Source: Mercurialis annua (taxonomy: Eukaryota; Streptophyta; Magnoliopsida; Malpighiales; Euphorbiaceae). Taken from it: a stretch of 64,000 nucleotides of DNA. The translations under genes were made by a program, and so were the position numbers. Shown here piece by piece: positions 1 through 10,723 of the stretch. The stretch lies in contig NC_065571.1 of NCBI RefSeq assembly GCF_937616625.2, positions 11,348,501 through 11,412,500 of the forward strand. The letters run 5' to 3'. The notes under the pieces were generated by a model. That model was given only the letters and a program-made list of their open reading frames with translations. It had not been told where the DNA came from and did not search any database. Each line of letters begins with the position of its first letter. Positions within the stretch are counted from its first letter, which is position 1.

Positions 1-1
1 G

Positions 2-8
2 TATAAAA
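2..8 (+). promoter_or_regulatory. TATA box of the antisense PMD gene
   Basis: TATAAAA lies about 130 bp before the ATG at 137 and is followed by a CT-rich leader. The spacing suits a plant core promoter with a leader of roughly 100 nt. It suggests the plus-strand gene has its own promoter inside the element rather than using an LTR. The window starts here, so upstream elements are not visible. Confidence 0.5.
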
Positions 9-136
9 TATCTTTCACTTTCCTTTTTCGGATTTACCTGAATCTTTGACTCCCGAAACTCTCTCAAATCCGTTGACTCCTAGCCGATTCTTTAGACCCT
101 AATCGCCTACTCTTCAACTCAGATCGTCCCATCATC

Positions 137-3100
137 ATGGCTCAACAAGAACAAGCCGCCCTTCAAGCAACTGAGAAACTCGCCGTAGTTCGCTCTACCG
201 CTCCATCGACTGCATTTGAGGTAATTACAGAATTAGAAGATAGCCGATACTCCGTAGGTCCGATTCTCACCACTCCTTCAGAACTCTGTGAAACCGCCGT
301 CCCCTTTCCAGATCATGCTCCCCCTCGCTTCTCTGAACTCCACTATTCGTCTGTGTGGACCGGGGAAACCTTCAGAAACTGGCCCAGTACCAACGCCGAT
401 TACAAGAATTGGATCTTGCGACTCCATGGTTACTATGGCGATGTTTGGAAAGCAATAGGTCTATATGACCTTATTGGAATCAGCCAAAACACCTTTCCAA
501 TCGCCAAGCACTACTGCTTCGGAGCTTCCCTCTTCTGGTCCGATACCACCAACACTTTCTGCTTCCGGCGAGGACCGATGTCCATAACTTTGTTAGACCT
601 GGCGTTTATGTTCAATGTAAATATCACTGGCATTAGAATATCGCCTCTCAATTGCCAGACATCCCCAAATCTTCACCTAGGTCCTGAGAAATCTGCCAAA
701 AGCTTCAAACATTTCTTGGACAAAAACATCGGTCAAAACAATCAACCTCCAACCGCCAACGAACATATCGCCTTCCTGGCATATTTCCTCGCCAAATTCA
801 TCATTTGCCCAGCTTCTTTCAGAGTCACGCAAGAATGCCTCCGTATCGCCGTTGCCCTAGCCGAAGGTCATCCCCTGAACATAGGAGAGTTCATTCTTGG
901 ATCAGTCTACAGATGTCTCCATAGCATGATCAAAAACGCCAAGGTAAAGACGCATCGCTGTCCTAGCGGGCCGATGTGGATAATCCAAGCGTGGATGTTC
1001 ATGTACTTTCCCGACATCGTCAGACTCCCAGAACGAACCTCAGACGAATGCTTCGGTTATACAGTATTCCAAGGAGTTGCAATCTTACCGCACCTCAAAG
1101 AAGTAATCGGCTACTTCCTAGAGACTCGTGAGCAATCGCCAAACCCATGGTGCCCTGTTCTAAACATCAAATATCCTCCCAAGTGGATATCTTATGGCTG
1201 GGAAATAACCGAAGACTCTGATATAGACGAAGAACTCCACTCTAAGTGGTGGGACAACTGGAGCAATTCACTGATCAGCCGCAACCTCATGATCGGCAAT
1301 AGCTTCAAACACAGTGGGTCAGAGGCTTACTGCCCCAATTATTTATCAAGACAGTTCGGCTATACACAGGCGATTCCCTGCCCTTTTCTGATAGACCGCA
1401 ACGAATATGGTTCTGATCGCCCCGCACTGCCCACATCGCGTCACATAGCATTCCTTGGACAACTCCACGAGGGTTATTTGCCATCGCCAGACGAGCTACC
1501 TATACCAGATGGAAACCCATCCTCTACACATGAGTTCGAAGAGTGGTGGGAAATCGTGATCGGCATCAATTTCGGACTATCGGCAGAGGATATCCTTAAG
1601 TTGAATATTTTTCAGTTGCCTGAAACAAAGCGAAAACGTACTCACGCCGATGTTTTTCTTTTACAGGTTCCGCAGCCGAAGAAAAGGAAAGGTAACTACG
1701 AGCATCGCCTTGAACTTATTAAATTTGAACGCTTTTACAAATTCAAATACGAACCCAACAATCGCCCCCTTCTTAGTTTAAAAATGGAAAACCATAGAAG
1801 AGAAGCTTGGCGAAAATACATACTCAAATGGAGGAAAGTATGGGAGAAAAAATATCGGCATCGTCCTTACCCCATCTTCCAACAGTATATTCGCCCTTCC
1901 TTCTCATATAAAGCACCCTTAGTCCCAGACTCTGAATATATGTTAGCCAATAAAAAGCCAAAGTCTCGCCCTAAAAAGGTAACATTTACTGGTTATTTTG
2001 TGCCAGGTAACTGTAAGGACGTCGCCTCTCTTGTTGAGGAACTGAAGATTCCCGCAGGTAAGCACTAGAAAAATTTACAACTGCCACTTCAATATAATTT
2101 TATCTTAAAATCGCCTTTCTATATCGCAGAAGTAGAGGCGGAGATAGACGGGACGATCTTCATGGATGAGGAGGAAGAAGAAGATGAACAACCTCTGAAG
2201 AGGAAAAGAGCTGGAAAGAAACCTATTGTAACAAAATCGGCCGCCAATCAAGAAACGAAATCGGTCAGCACCAAACTGCCGAAAAAGACAGAGGTCTCTG
2301 CTCCGAAACCCACAAAGGCCGATACTTCCAAGAAAGCCAATACCACCAAGATTTCCATCAAAATGAGTGGGAGTTCGGCTGACCGCTCTGCTCCTCTGGT
2401 ATCGCCTGCTTCCACTTCGGCGACGGCGACCGTCTCAGTTTCTCGCCCTTCCAGCTCAAAGCCAGATATGACTCGCACCGAAGCTTTGAAGGTATTTTTC
2501 CCTTTTATCACATTCGTTTAAGTGTAATAAAGACATGTACTAATTCTCTCTTCGGCAGACGAAACTCCTGGCTTTTGATTCTGACTCGGAGAGTGATGCT
2601 GAAGGCTCTACCGAGAGTTCTTCTAGTTCAGAGGAGTCCGAGACTGGTGGTTCTGAAGCCGATGTGGAAGTGCACCTCAACAATCTGGCCGCGATGAAGG
2701 CAAAAGGAGTGCAATTGTTGGGCGATGAAGATGAGGCGAGGTCCCTGAAGGCGTCCCTGGAAGCGCTTCTCTTGGTGAAGGATGAGAGTAAGGTCACCGA
2801 GAGAGCGAAGGAAACCATCGCCAATGTCGTCAAGGATCTTCCAAACTTGACCAAGACCTATGCCGAGGCTGCTCCCGCCAGATCTTCTTATGAGCAATCG
2901 CTGGAGACCAAGCGTAATCTTGATGATGAATTTGGTTCCCTCAGGTCAAAGGCGAAGAAGACCTCAGACAAACTCGCTCCTCACACTTCCAAGATGGATG
3001 AGCTGAAGTCTAAGATTGAGGCGCTTCAAGGGGAGCTCAAAGCTGAAGAGGACATCGCTGCCCCTTTAGAGCAACAACTTGATGACCTCATCTCTCAAGG

Positions 3101-3233
3101 TGCTGACCTGAAGGATCGCCGTAATCAGCTGAAGAAGAAATTGGCGAGTGCTGAAAAAAGATATTCGGAAGCTGTCAAAAAGCTTTCTGAGATTCGCAGC
3201 ACCATGGGCGATTTGTTCAGCCATTTTGGCTAA
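137..3233 (+). CDS. Plant mobile domain protein, three exons, antisense passenger of the retroelement
   Basis: The exon model is 137-2057, 2130-2491 and 2559-3233. Both introns are GT-AG (cag/gtaag to cgcag; aag/gtatt to ggcag), with phases 1 then 0, giving one open frame of about 985 aa. Residues about 90-400 match the plant mobile domain (PF10536, aminotransferase-like family), e.g. FWSDTTNTF at 133-141 and PMSITLLDLA at 147-156. Exon 2 encodes an acidic then Lys/Ser/Thr-rich linker with a KRKRAGKK basic patch that could be a nuclear signal. Exon 3 is acidic, then a long coiled coil (roughly the last 110 residues). Cellular PMD proteins of Arabidopsis (MAIN, MAIL1) act in the nucleus in gene expression and transposon silencing; a similar role here is only inference. 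The gene converges on pol, 577 bp away, and shows no stop or frameshift, unlike much transposon sequence. Splice sites were read by eye, not from transcripts. Confidence 0.82.
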
Positions 3234-3415
3234 TTTTGTAACTCCTGAACAATTTTCCATATTTTTGGAATCGTGTGTATATTCTCGTTGAGACATTTTT
3301 CTTTAATGGGCATTTTTAAATTGGTTTTATTTCCGAAACTTAACGTCTTTTGGTCATATTTATTTTGTTCCGAATCGCACATATTACCAACACATTTTAT
3401 TCTCGTAAGTATAAT

Positions 3416-3751
3416 AATCGGCTATCGTTCCGATTGGTCATACTATTTTTAAGTGTAACGATAATCGGCTGGCATTCCGATTGACCTTACTTCAAACAGG
3501 TATCGGTTTGAGGAAAATCGGCTGTAGTTTCCGAAATTTTATTCAATGCAAATATAAATTACACGGTCCCAACACTAATGATTGGAAACTTTATATATTC
3601 TAATCGGCTATATTTCCGATTGTTACACACAAAGGTGCCAGTGCTAATTGACAAAATAAAATCGGCTGGTGTTCCGAAGTTCATATATGTCTAATGCAAG
3701 TACAAATTACAAGGTAAGCCTAAATAATGTGAATCGGCTCTGCTTCCGATT
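3416..3751. repeat. Dispersed hairpin units between convergent PMD gene and pol
   Basis: Six 20-21-bp units of the form AATCGGCTNNNNTTCCGATT start at 3416, 3463, 3516, 3602, 3660 and 3732. Four have perfect six-base arms (AATCGG/CCGATT) around an 8-nt loop; those at 3516 and 3660 keep a four-base core. Between them a second motif recurs at 3544-3565 and 3692-3713. The whole gap 3234-3810 holds no gene. Its place between two convergent 3' ends fits a role in transcript ending or 3' UTR structure, but this is inference. Confidence 0.75.
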
Positions 3752-3810
3752 ATCAATTCCGTACCGTCAACCCATCGGTCAAGAGTCCGATTTCGTGAAA
3801 ATTACCTTTC

Positions 3811-6800
3811 TTACTTCTCGAAGATGCGTCTGTCAATTCCTTCCCAGCAGCTCGGGACGTACTTCTTCAAATACTGTGCGTTAATGGATCGGTCATGGAC
3901 TCGACCATCTATGTCAGCGAGTATATATGCACCGTTACCCAATATTCGGACAACTTTGTATGGTCCTTCCCAGTTCGGAGACCATTTTCCTAGTCCTTCC
4001 TTTTTTGCTCCAATGGGCAAAATGACTTTCCAAACGAGCTGGTCTATTTGGAAACTCTTACTTTTGACACGTTTGTTGTAAACTCGTTCGACTCTTCTCT
4101 TCTGAGCTTCTAAGTGGTCGAGTGCCAACAATCGCTCCTCATCTAAGTCCAAAGCTTCAAGAACCATTTTATCATGATAGTCGGCCTTCGTCAATACGTG
4201 CTGCATCTTTCGCCTCGTAGACGCTACCGTCAACTCCATCGGTAGCATCGCATCGTGCCCATACACAAGTTTGAAAGGTGTAGTGCCCGTTGCCGATTTT
4301 TGGCTTGTGCGGTTTGCCCAAACAGCTTCAGTTAATAACTGATGCCATTGTTTTGGGTTATCCTCTATCATCTTCTGAATGATGCCCTTAATCGCCTTGT
4401 TAGTCGCCTCGGCTTGGCCATTTGCTTGTGCGTAGTACGGGGTGGAACGTATCAACTTGAAGCCCATCTCCTTTGCATAATCGGTTATCTCACTTCCAGT
4501 GAACATAGTTCCCTGGTCCGTAGTAATAGTTTCTGGTAACCCATGCCTCAGGATAATGTATTCTCTGAAAAACTTTATGACCGATTCTTGACTCGGAGAT
4601 TTCAAAGGTATGGCTTCAACCCATTTAGAGTAGTAATCGGTCGCGACAATCACAAACGTGTGTCCTTTTGACGATGACGGGTATATTTTGCCAATTAAAT
4701 CAACAGCCCATCCTCGGAATGGCCAAGGCTTAACTATCGAGTGTAGCATCTCGGCAGGAACATGCTGAACAGGACCGCACTTTTGGCATGCCTCACATCC
4801 TTGGGAGTATCGGATACAATCTTGCTCCATTTTAGGCCAATAAAACCCATATTTATGGATCAGCCATCGCATTCTCGGACCAGCCTGATGTGCACCGGCG
4901 ATTCCCTCGTGTACTTCGGCCATGACCAACATTGCCTCTTTCGGGCCGATGCATCTAAATAGCAAACCGTCGCTCCCTTTTTTGTACAATTCATCGGCTA
5001 GAACTATATAGTTGAAAGCCAGAGTTCGTAACCTTCTGTTGGACATGTCTGGCGATTCAAACCATTTAGTTATCTCTTTCCTCCAATCTGTCGACAAATC
5101 CAACTGGTATACGGAATGGATTGCTTTGTATACCGCATCGTCTCCTGTTACCAAGTTTGGCGTATCTCGCCGGATCGCCTCATACTCGTAACAAGGTTTG
5201 TAACCACTACCGTGTTGGGCGAGATCATTTGCCTCCATATTGTCGCTTCTCTCCGTGTATTCTAACCATGTATCCGAGAAACCGCCAATAAGATGCTTAG
5301 CCTTGTTGCAATATCGGATCAAAAGTTCCGACTCGCACTTGTATTCTCCGGAGACTTGTTTTATTACTAGCAGCGAATCACCCCAGACTTGGATCGATTT
5401 TGCCCCCAGCTCCATCAAGATTTCTAAGCCTAAAATGAGAGCTTCGTACTCGGCTTGGTTGTTGGTACACTTGAATGCCAAAGAACAAGACATTGTAAAT
5501 CGTGCCCCCGAGGGCGAGATAATGACGATTCCTGCTCCGGCACCCTTCTCTGTTCTTGATCCGTCAAACCACAATTTCCAAGGATGTAGTTCCATGCAGC
5601 CGATTCCCTCTTTTATGTTGACTCCCGGGTGATCCGACAGAAAATCGGCAAGGACTTGTCCCTTAACTGCTTTCTGAGGCACATACACGAGCGTGAATTC
5701 TGACATTGCCACCGCCCACTTTCCCATCCGATTCCTAAGATACGGTCGGGATAGAATGTATTTTATGACGTCGGTTTGTGCTAGGACATAAACCACCACT
5801 GGCAACATGTAATATCTCAACTTGCAGCAAGTGAAATATAAGCAAAGGCACAGTTTCTCGATGTCCGAATATCGTGTTTCAGTATCGGTCAAGGCTCTAC
5901 TGAGATAGTAGACCGATCTTTCCACGCCTTGGTCTTCCTGTGCAAGCATACATCCCAGAGATTGGGGAGCTGCCGATATATACAGTAACAAAGGCTGATT
6001 TGGCTTTGGCGGCATCATAATCGGCGGTTTTACTAAGTATGCTTTCAGCTCGTCAAACACTTGTTGTTGTTCAGGGGTCCATACAAACTTCTCATTATCA
6101 TTCCCCTTCAACAATACGCTCCAACTGCGTAATCGGCCTGCTGTGTTTGAAATGAAGCGCCTTAGGAAGTTTATCTGTCCGACCAACCGCTGTAGCTGTT
6201 TCTTGGTTTTTGGTGGTTCAGCATTGATTATCGCTTTTGCTTTATTCTTGTCTACCTCTACCCCCCGCTGGTGAACCAAGAAACCCAAGAAATTTCCTGC
6301 CGATACACCAAAAGCGCATTTTAATGGATTCATCTTTAAACCGTTGCTTCGGATCCGCTCGAAGCCCTGTTTCAGATCGGCCAGGTGAACCGCGTCGCTC
6401 GGCGATTTTACGACAACGTCATCGATATACACCTCCAGACATGCTAAACCTTCGAACATTTTGTTCATGGTCCGTTGGTAAGTTGCTCCGGCGTTCTTCA
6501 AACCAAAGGGCATCACAATCCATTCATAAGCACCAATCGGCCCTGGGCATCGAAAAGCGGTTTTTGAGATATCAGCTTCGTGAATCGGCACTTGATTATA
6601 TCCAGAATGAGCGTCTAGAAAACTAAGGATGTTGTGTCCGGCAGCGCCGTCAATCAGCATATCAGCTACCGGCATCGGATATTCGTCTTTGGGTGTCGCT
6701 AGGTTCAAATTCCGGAAGTCGACGCATACTCGCAGCTTGCCGTTCTTTTTCATGACGGGCACTATGTTGGATAACCATTCTGTGTATTTAGCCTCCCGTA

Positions 6801-7269
6801 TGAAGTGCGCCTCTTTAAGCCGATTGATCTCTTCTCTGATCAATTCCTCGACCTCTTTTGACATTCGTCTAGGAGGCTGCCTGAATGGTCGGAAGCCATC
6901 TTTCAGAGGCAACTTATGTTCGGCGATTGATTTGTCGAGACCCGGCATGTCTGCATACGACCAAGCGAAACAATCCTTATATTCCCGAAGGAGCGCAATC
7001 AGCTCGTCTCTAAACGTAGCGCCGAGGTTTGCGCTGATGAATATCGGTTTTGGTGACGATTCCGAGCCTAAATTAACTTCCAAGAGCGTATCTTGAACCT
7101 GGGCTGGATCGTCCCCCAATTTTCCGGTGGCTATTTTGAGGTCTTCTACTCTCAAGGTACCAGTTGGGTCTTGATCTTGGTCCTCGTATATGCATTCCGC
7201 GGATAACACTCCGAAACTGAGTGCTAAGTCAAGAACCTTTCTTCGCAACTCTGTATGTCGTCTATCCAT
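3811..7269 (-). CDS. pol: Retrotransposon pol: reverse transcriptase, RNase H, integrase
   Basis: An uninterrupted 1152-aa polyprotein. Reverse transcriptase covers about residues 125-330, with the catalytic YIDDV at 281-285. A degenerate Ty3-type RNase H (about 420-510) is followed by a second RNase H with FDGS (568-571), AEYEAL (606-611), WGDS (629-632) and an ANDLA Asp near 682, completing a D-E-D-D set. Integrase has an H2C2 finger (H787, H794, C825, C828) and a D,D35E core (D857, D918, E954). It copies element RNA into DNA and inserts it. Its ATG overlaps the stop of the preceding gag-pro frame as ATGGATAG, and the frame differs, so it needs reinitiation, frameshifting or splicing to be made; Ogre elements are reported to splice at this place. 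All catalytic residues I looked for are present. Confidence 0.93.
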   Translation of the reverse strand: MDRRHTELRRKVLDLALSFGVLSAECIYEDQDQDPTGTLRVEDLKIATGKLGDDPAQVQDTLLEVNLGSESSPKPIFISANLGATFRDELIALLREYKDCFAWSYADMPGLDKSIAEHKLPLKDGFRPFRQPPRRMSKEVEELIREEINRLKEAHFIREAKYTEWLSNIVPVMKKNGKLRVCVDFRNLNLATPKDEYPMPVADMLIDGAAGHNILSFLDAHSGYNQVPIHEADISKTAFRCPGPIGAYEWIVMPFGLKNAGATYQRTMNKMFEGLACLEVYIDDVVVKSPSDAVHLADLKQGFERIRSNGLKMNPLKCAFGVSAGNFLGFLVHQRGVEVDKNKAKAIINAEPPKTKKQLQRLVGQINFLRRFISNTAGRLRSWSVLLKGNDNEKFVWTPEQQQVFDELKAYLVKPPIMMPPKPNQPLLLYISAAPQSLGCMLAQEDQGVERSVYYLSRALTDTETRYSDIEKLCLCLYFTCCKLRYYMLPVVVYVLAQTDVIKYILSRPYLRNRMGKWAVAMSEFTLVYVPQKAVKGQVLADFLSDHPGVNIKEGIGCMELHPWKLWFDGSRTEKGAGAGIVIISPSGARFTMSCSLAFKCTNNQAEYEALILGLEILMELGAKSIQVWGDSLLVIKQVSGEYKCESELLIRYCNKAKHLIGGFSDTWLEYTERSDNMEANDLAQHGSGYKPCYEYEAIRRDTPNLVTGDDAVYKAIHSVYQLDLSTDWRKEITKWFESPDMSNRRLRTLAFNYIVLADELYKKGSDGLLFRCIGPKEAMLVMAEVHEGIAGAHQAGPRMRWLIHKYGFYWPKMEQDCIRYSQGCEACQKCGPVQHVPAEMLHSIVKPWPFRGWAVDLIGKIYPSSSKGHTFVIVATDYYSKWVEAIPLKSPSQESVIKFFREYIILRHGLPETITTDQGTMFTGSEITDYAKEMGFKLIRSTPYYAQANGQAEATNKAIKGIIQKMIEDNPKQWHQLLTEAVWANRTSQKSATGTTPFKLVYGHDAMLPMELTVASTRRKMQHVLTKADYHDKMVLEALDLDEERLLALDHLEAQKRRVERVYNKRVKSKSFQIDQLVWKVILPIGAKKEGLGKWSPNWEGPYKVVRILGNGAYILADIDGRVHDRSINAQYLKKYVPSCWEGIDRRIFEK

Positions 7270-10087
7270 CAGAATGTTGCAAGATCGTAGATCGGCCGTT
7301 GCCCCCGAGGGTAACGTCTGCAGGCCGATCCGCGTTGATAAGGATCCTGGGACTTTTGATATCTCGATGACTTAGAGATTGGATGTTCCTTACTTGCTCG
7401 TCATACATCATGGCTTCTAGGACGTTGCTATCCTCGCCGAATGGGCTCGGATCACCCTGCACTATCTCGGCCTCTCCAGCCTCTCGCCATAGTATCAGCA
7501 TCTGATGCATGGTTGATGGGATGCACATATTGGAATGGATCCAGTCTCGGCCGAGTAGCACATTGTAATTACTCCTGGCATTAACAACGAAGAAACCTTC
7601 TTCGGTCTCTACTCGGCCCACCTTTATCTTAAGGGTGATGTACCCTTCGGCGGGGGTCTCGCCTCCGGCGAAGTCTGTCATATAAACGTCGGTGGTCTCC
7701 AGCTGGGTGCGTTCGATACCGAACTTCTTAAGCATCCGGGAAGGCAAGATGTTTACTCCCGCGCCGTTGTCGATTAGAACCCTTCCAATGGCGACGCCAT
7801 TTACTTCGGCTTTGATGTACAACGGCCTTATGTGCCTTGTCATTCGTGCTGGTGGTTTGCTTAGAGACACAACTGCCGACGCATCCACACTATTCTCGTC
7901 CGGGATTATAACATCCCCGTCTAAAATCGACTTCTGCCCTGGCTTATTCCTAAATGAATCCGGAAGAGTAACTACTTGGACCTCTTTTCGGTTATCATTT
8001 TTAGGAATCCATGCTTTCAGCTGCCCGTCTTGGTGAACAACGACCAACTCTTTTTTCATGGGCACCCAGGCCTTCAACTGGCCGTCTGCGTGACTCAGGA
8101 CTACGTCCCTGAAAGATCGCATGTCCCTGGTGGGCGATTTTTCATTCCTTGCGTGCGTATGAGAAGGTAAGCCATTATCCTGATGTCGTTTCTTTTCCAC
8201 CCAAACCCTCCTTAGCTTTCGCTTCGGTGTCTCAAAGGGCTCGGTTTCGGACCGACTATGTCTGCCCTGGTCTGCGTCCAAATCTTCTTCAGGTGCCCCC
8301 AGTCTTTCCTGAATCGGTCTTTTCGTCCCGGAAGAAGGTGCAGCATCGGTCAAACGATTTTTAACTGGGACTCGGCTCCCTGGTGCCGATTCTGGTCCTG
8401 CGGTGATCAGTCGCGACTCCTGTCGCATTCTCTGCATCCGTCTCTTTTGTGTCTTGGTCATACGAGGGGTCTCCTCCGTTGGCCTGAACACCCTTTTAAA
8501 AACCGACCTCCCATTCTGTCCGGATGGCATGTGCTGTTGCCACTCCTTGGTGGGGGACTTTGGTTTAAAAGTTTTTGGATTTGCTCTGACCGATTTTCGT
8601 ACGTACTTGGTGTCGGGGCGTTTCTGGCAGTGCTGGCAATGTTGGCAGATCGGCTCTGATGTAACTGGTTTGGTCACTTGACGTTGCCCTACTGCATCAT
8701 TCACCGCTACCCTCTGTCGAGGTCTCTTGGCACTCCATTTCTCTAAAACTTTCCCGATACCCAATACTTGGTCTAAGTTGGGCCGAATCAAATTAATCGA
8801 GACGCATTTCGCATCGGCCTCCCTTCTTGACGGGAACAACAATTTCCCTTCCGTTATTGCTTTCTGGACTACGTTTCTGAACACCACGCAATTATTGGTG
8901 TTGTGTCTCCATGAGTTATGGAATTTGCAGTAGTCCTTGCCCAGCAGTTCCTCGCTTGTTGGCAACACATGACCCTCAGATAGGGAGATTTGCCCGTCTT
9001 TTAGCAAAGCGTCAAATATATCGTCGGCTTTCGTCAAGTCGAACGAATATTCCTTTTGGATGACCGCCATCTTGTTTTTCTTCGCATATCCTGGCTTCCT
9101 TAACGCTGCGCATTCCGTTGGTTTCTTTCCGAGGAATTCGGCCATACATATCTCATCATCGGATGAATCGCCCTCACTATCAGAGATGACGGTCACGTCT
9201 AACTGATCGCGGTAATAGGTGCCTTTCGAAGAACCTCGCCTCTGTTCCTTCTCCTGGAGTAATCGTTCGTAACCCGTGACCCTGTTGGTGAGCTCGAACA
9301 AGTCCCTAAATCGATGGCCTTCGAAATGTTCCCTCATCGCGAAATTCATCCCTTTTACAACCATCGGTACGCAATCCCCCTCAGATATGTGCGTCATGCA
9401 CCTCGTCCTTAAATTCCGGAAGCGGCCGATGTATTTTTCGACGGATTCGCTGGGCAGCTGCGAAATCCTTGCGAGATCGGCCAAGGTAACATCTGGTGGT
9501 GCTCTGTAAAATTCTTCGTGGAATTTTATTTCCAGGTCTTTCCACGTATCGATCGAGTTGGGCGATAAGTGAGAGTACCATGTGAACGCCACCTTGGTGA
9601 GAGAGCTGGCAAATAACCGTAGTTTCCAAAAGTCGTGGGCCCCTGCTTCTCCACATTGGGCAGAAAATCGCGCAATGTGTTCCACCGTGGATTGGCTCTT
9701 CTCTTCTCCTGAAAATAAACTAAATTCGGGCACTTTGTACCCCCTAGGGAATGGGTACAGTTTGTCGATCCAATCCGGGTATGGCTTCATGTACGACGGC
9801 CGAGGCATTGGCCTGACGTCGACCCCTAATTTCTCCAGTTCATCCAGCAACTGCCCCCCGATTGTATAAATTGTTTTCTCCCATGGGGGCATTGTCGTTA
9901 CCGTAGGGATTATCCTGTAGCGGTTGCAAGTTTGGGTATTGTTGCCCTGGCAACTGGTCGTTGCCTTGGTATCGAGTCGCTCCGGTACCAGTACCATCGC
10001 CCCCTTGGAATCGCCCGGCTCCTGGAGATGGCTGATCGCCCATGTGAAATCGCCCAGCTCCTGACGAAGAAGGATCGGTCCTAACAC
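7262..10087 (-). CDS. Retrotransposon gag (main part) and aspartic protease
   Basis: The frame is open for 941 codons, but the part that reads as gag begins near 9895; the codons before it are antisense-like read-through of the preceding gag frame. The gag core (GEEKSQSTVEHIARF to GYERLLQEK) is followed by a modified zinc knuckle, CKFHNSWRHNTNNC, and a basic linker with a CxxCxxC cluster. Near the end is the protease: VLIDNGAGVNIL. The active-site triplet is DNG rather than DTG or DSG, which I recall as common in Ogre-type elements. An internal duplication, DGQLKAWVP/DGQLKAWIP, sits before the protease. It forms particles and processes the polyprotein. Confidence 0.85.
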   Translation of the reverse strand: MLGPILLRQELGDFTWAISHLQEPGDSKGAMVLVPERLDTKATTSCQGNNTQTCNRYRIIPTVTTMPPWEKTIYTIGGQLLDELEKLGVDVRPMPRPSYMKPYPDWIDKLYPFPRGYKVPEFSLFSGEEKSQSTVEHIARFSAQCGEAGAHDFWKLRLFASSLTKVAFTWYSHLSPNSIDTWKDLEIKFHEEFYRAPPDVTLADLARISQLPSESVEKYIGRFRNLRTRCMTHISEGDCVPMVVKGMNFAMREHFEGHRFRDLFELTNRVTGYERLLQEKEQRRGSSKGTYYRDQLDVTVISDSEGDSSDDEICMAEFLGKKPTECAALRKPGYAKKNKMAVIQKEYSFDLTKADDIFDALLKDGQISLSEGHVLPTSEELLGKDYCKFHNSWRHNTNNCVVFRNVVQKAITEGKLLFPSRREADAKCVSINLIRPNLDQVLGIGKVLEKWSAKRPRQRVAVNDAVGQRQVTKPVTSEPICQHCQHCQKRPDTKYVRKSVRANPKTFKPKSPTKEWQQHMPSGQNGRSVFKRVFRPTEETPRMTKTQKRRMQRMRQESRLITAGPESAPGSRVPVKNRLTDAAPSSGTKRPIQERLGAPEEDLDADQGRHSRSETEPFETPKRKLRRVWVEKKRHQDNGLPSHTHARNEKSPTRDMRSFRDVVLSHADGQLKAWVPMKKELVVVHQDGQLKAWIPKNDNRKEVQVVTLPDSFRNKPGQKSILDGDVIIPDENSVDASAVVSLSKPPARMTRHIRPLYIKAEVNGVAIGRVLIDNGAGVNILPSRMLKKFGIERTQLETTDVYMTDFAGGETPAEGYITLKIKVGRVETEEGFFVVNARSNYNVLLGRDWIHSNMCIPSTMHQMLILWREAGEAEIVQGDPSPFGEDSNVLEAMMYDEQVRNIQSLSHRDIKSPRILINADRPADVTLGGNGRSTILQHSDG

Positions 10088-10718
10088 CTGTGTCTCCTTC
10101 GGGGCGAGTTAACAATCGTACCGATCCATAAGCGAAACCGGTTTTACTTGGTGATTGCCCTGCATCGGCCGAACTACCGAGACCGCCATTTCTCTGCGTT
10201 GTCGAGGTATAATCGGCCCTTCGGTGATTCTGATCGGTCACTGATTGTCCCGAAAAGATCTTCCCCAGATTGTCCATTGAACTTGTCAAGTTGTTCAGGT
10301 TCTTCACGATCGACTGCTGAACGACCGCCTGGTCGGCCAACATTCCTTTGAAAGCGTTGGACATCTGTTGCATCGCCCCGTCAAACATCTGCCGATTTTC
10401 CTGAGCTATTTCGTCTCTCATTATGGTAAAATCGGCCCTAGATAGCGACGGGCGAGTGGGTGGTATTTCTCGGGAAAATTCGTCGAACTCCTTCTCCACG
10501 TCATCGCCTTCCATGGATTTGTTGCTTACAGAAGTCACCTCGGGTATAGTGTTCTGAACCCCTTTGCTCTGTGACTGCTTATCGCCCTTAGCCATGACGG
10601 TAATGATCTCTGGATCTGGTTGCTCTATCTCTCCGAATTTCCTTTGAAGTTTCGCTCGGCTTTGAGACCGAGTTTCCCTGTAATCGTCTGGAAAAACTCC
10701 GGTTTTTGTGCTGACCAT
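9840..10718 (-). CDS. gag: Retrotransposon gag N-terminal region (out of frame with the rest)
   Basis: A 292-aa frame whose ATG lies only a few bases beyond the primer-binding site, so the leader is very short. The chain is hydrophilic: a possible coiled coil near residues 100-160 (MRDEIAQENRQMFDGAMQQM), then three G-A-x-R-[FY]-x-G repeats (GAGRFHMGD, GAGRFQGGD, GATRYQGND). Homologous coding then continues in the next frame (TIYTIGGQLLDELEKLG), one nucleotide off. I see no clear slippery site, so a one-base insertion or deletion between about 9860 and 9900 is more likely than programmed frameshifting. I do not recognise a domain in the N-terminal part. Confidence 0.72.
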   Translation of the reverse strand: MVSTKTGVFPDDYRETRSQSRAKLQRKFGEIEQPDPEIITVMAKGDKQSQSKGVQNTIPEVTSVSNKSMEGDDVEKEFDEFSREIPPTRPSLSRADFTIMRDEIAQENRQMFDGAMQQMSNAFKGMLADQAVVQQSIVKNLNNLTSSMDNLGKIFSGQSVTDQNHRRADYTSTTQRNGGLGSSADAGQSPSKTGFAYGSVRLLTRPEGDTGVRTDPSSSGAGRFHMGDQPSPGAGRFQGGDGTGTGATRYQGNDQLPGQQYPNLQPLQDNPYGNDNAPMGENNLYNRGAVAG

Positions 10719-10723
10719 AAACT

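Noticed and set aside
5240..5632. Plus-strand frames opposite pol of the first element
   Set aside because: Shadows of conserved pol codons; no domain and no splice or start context.
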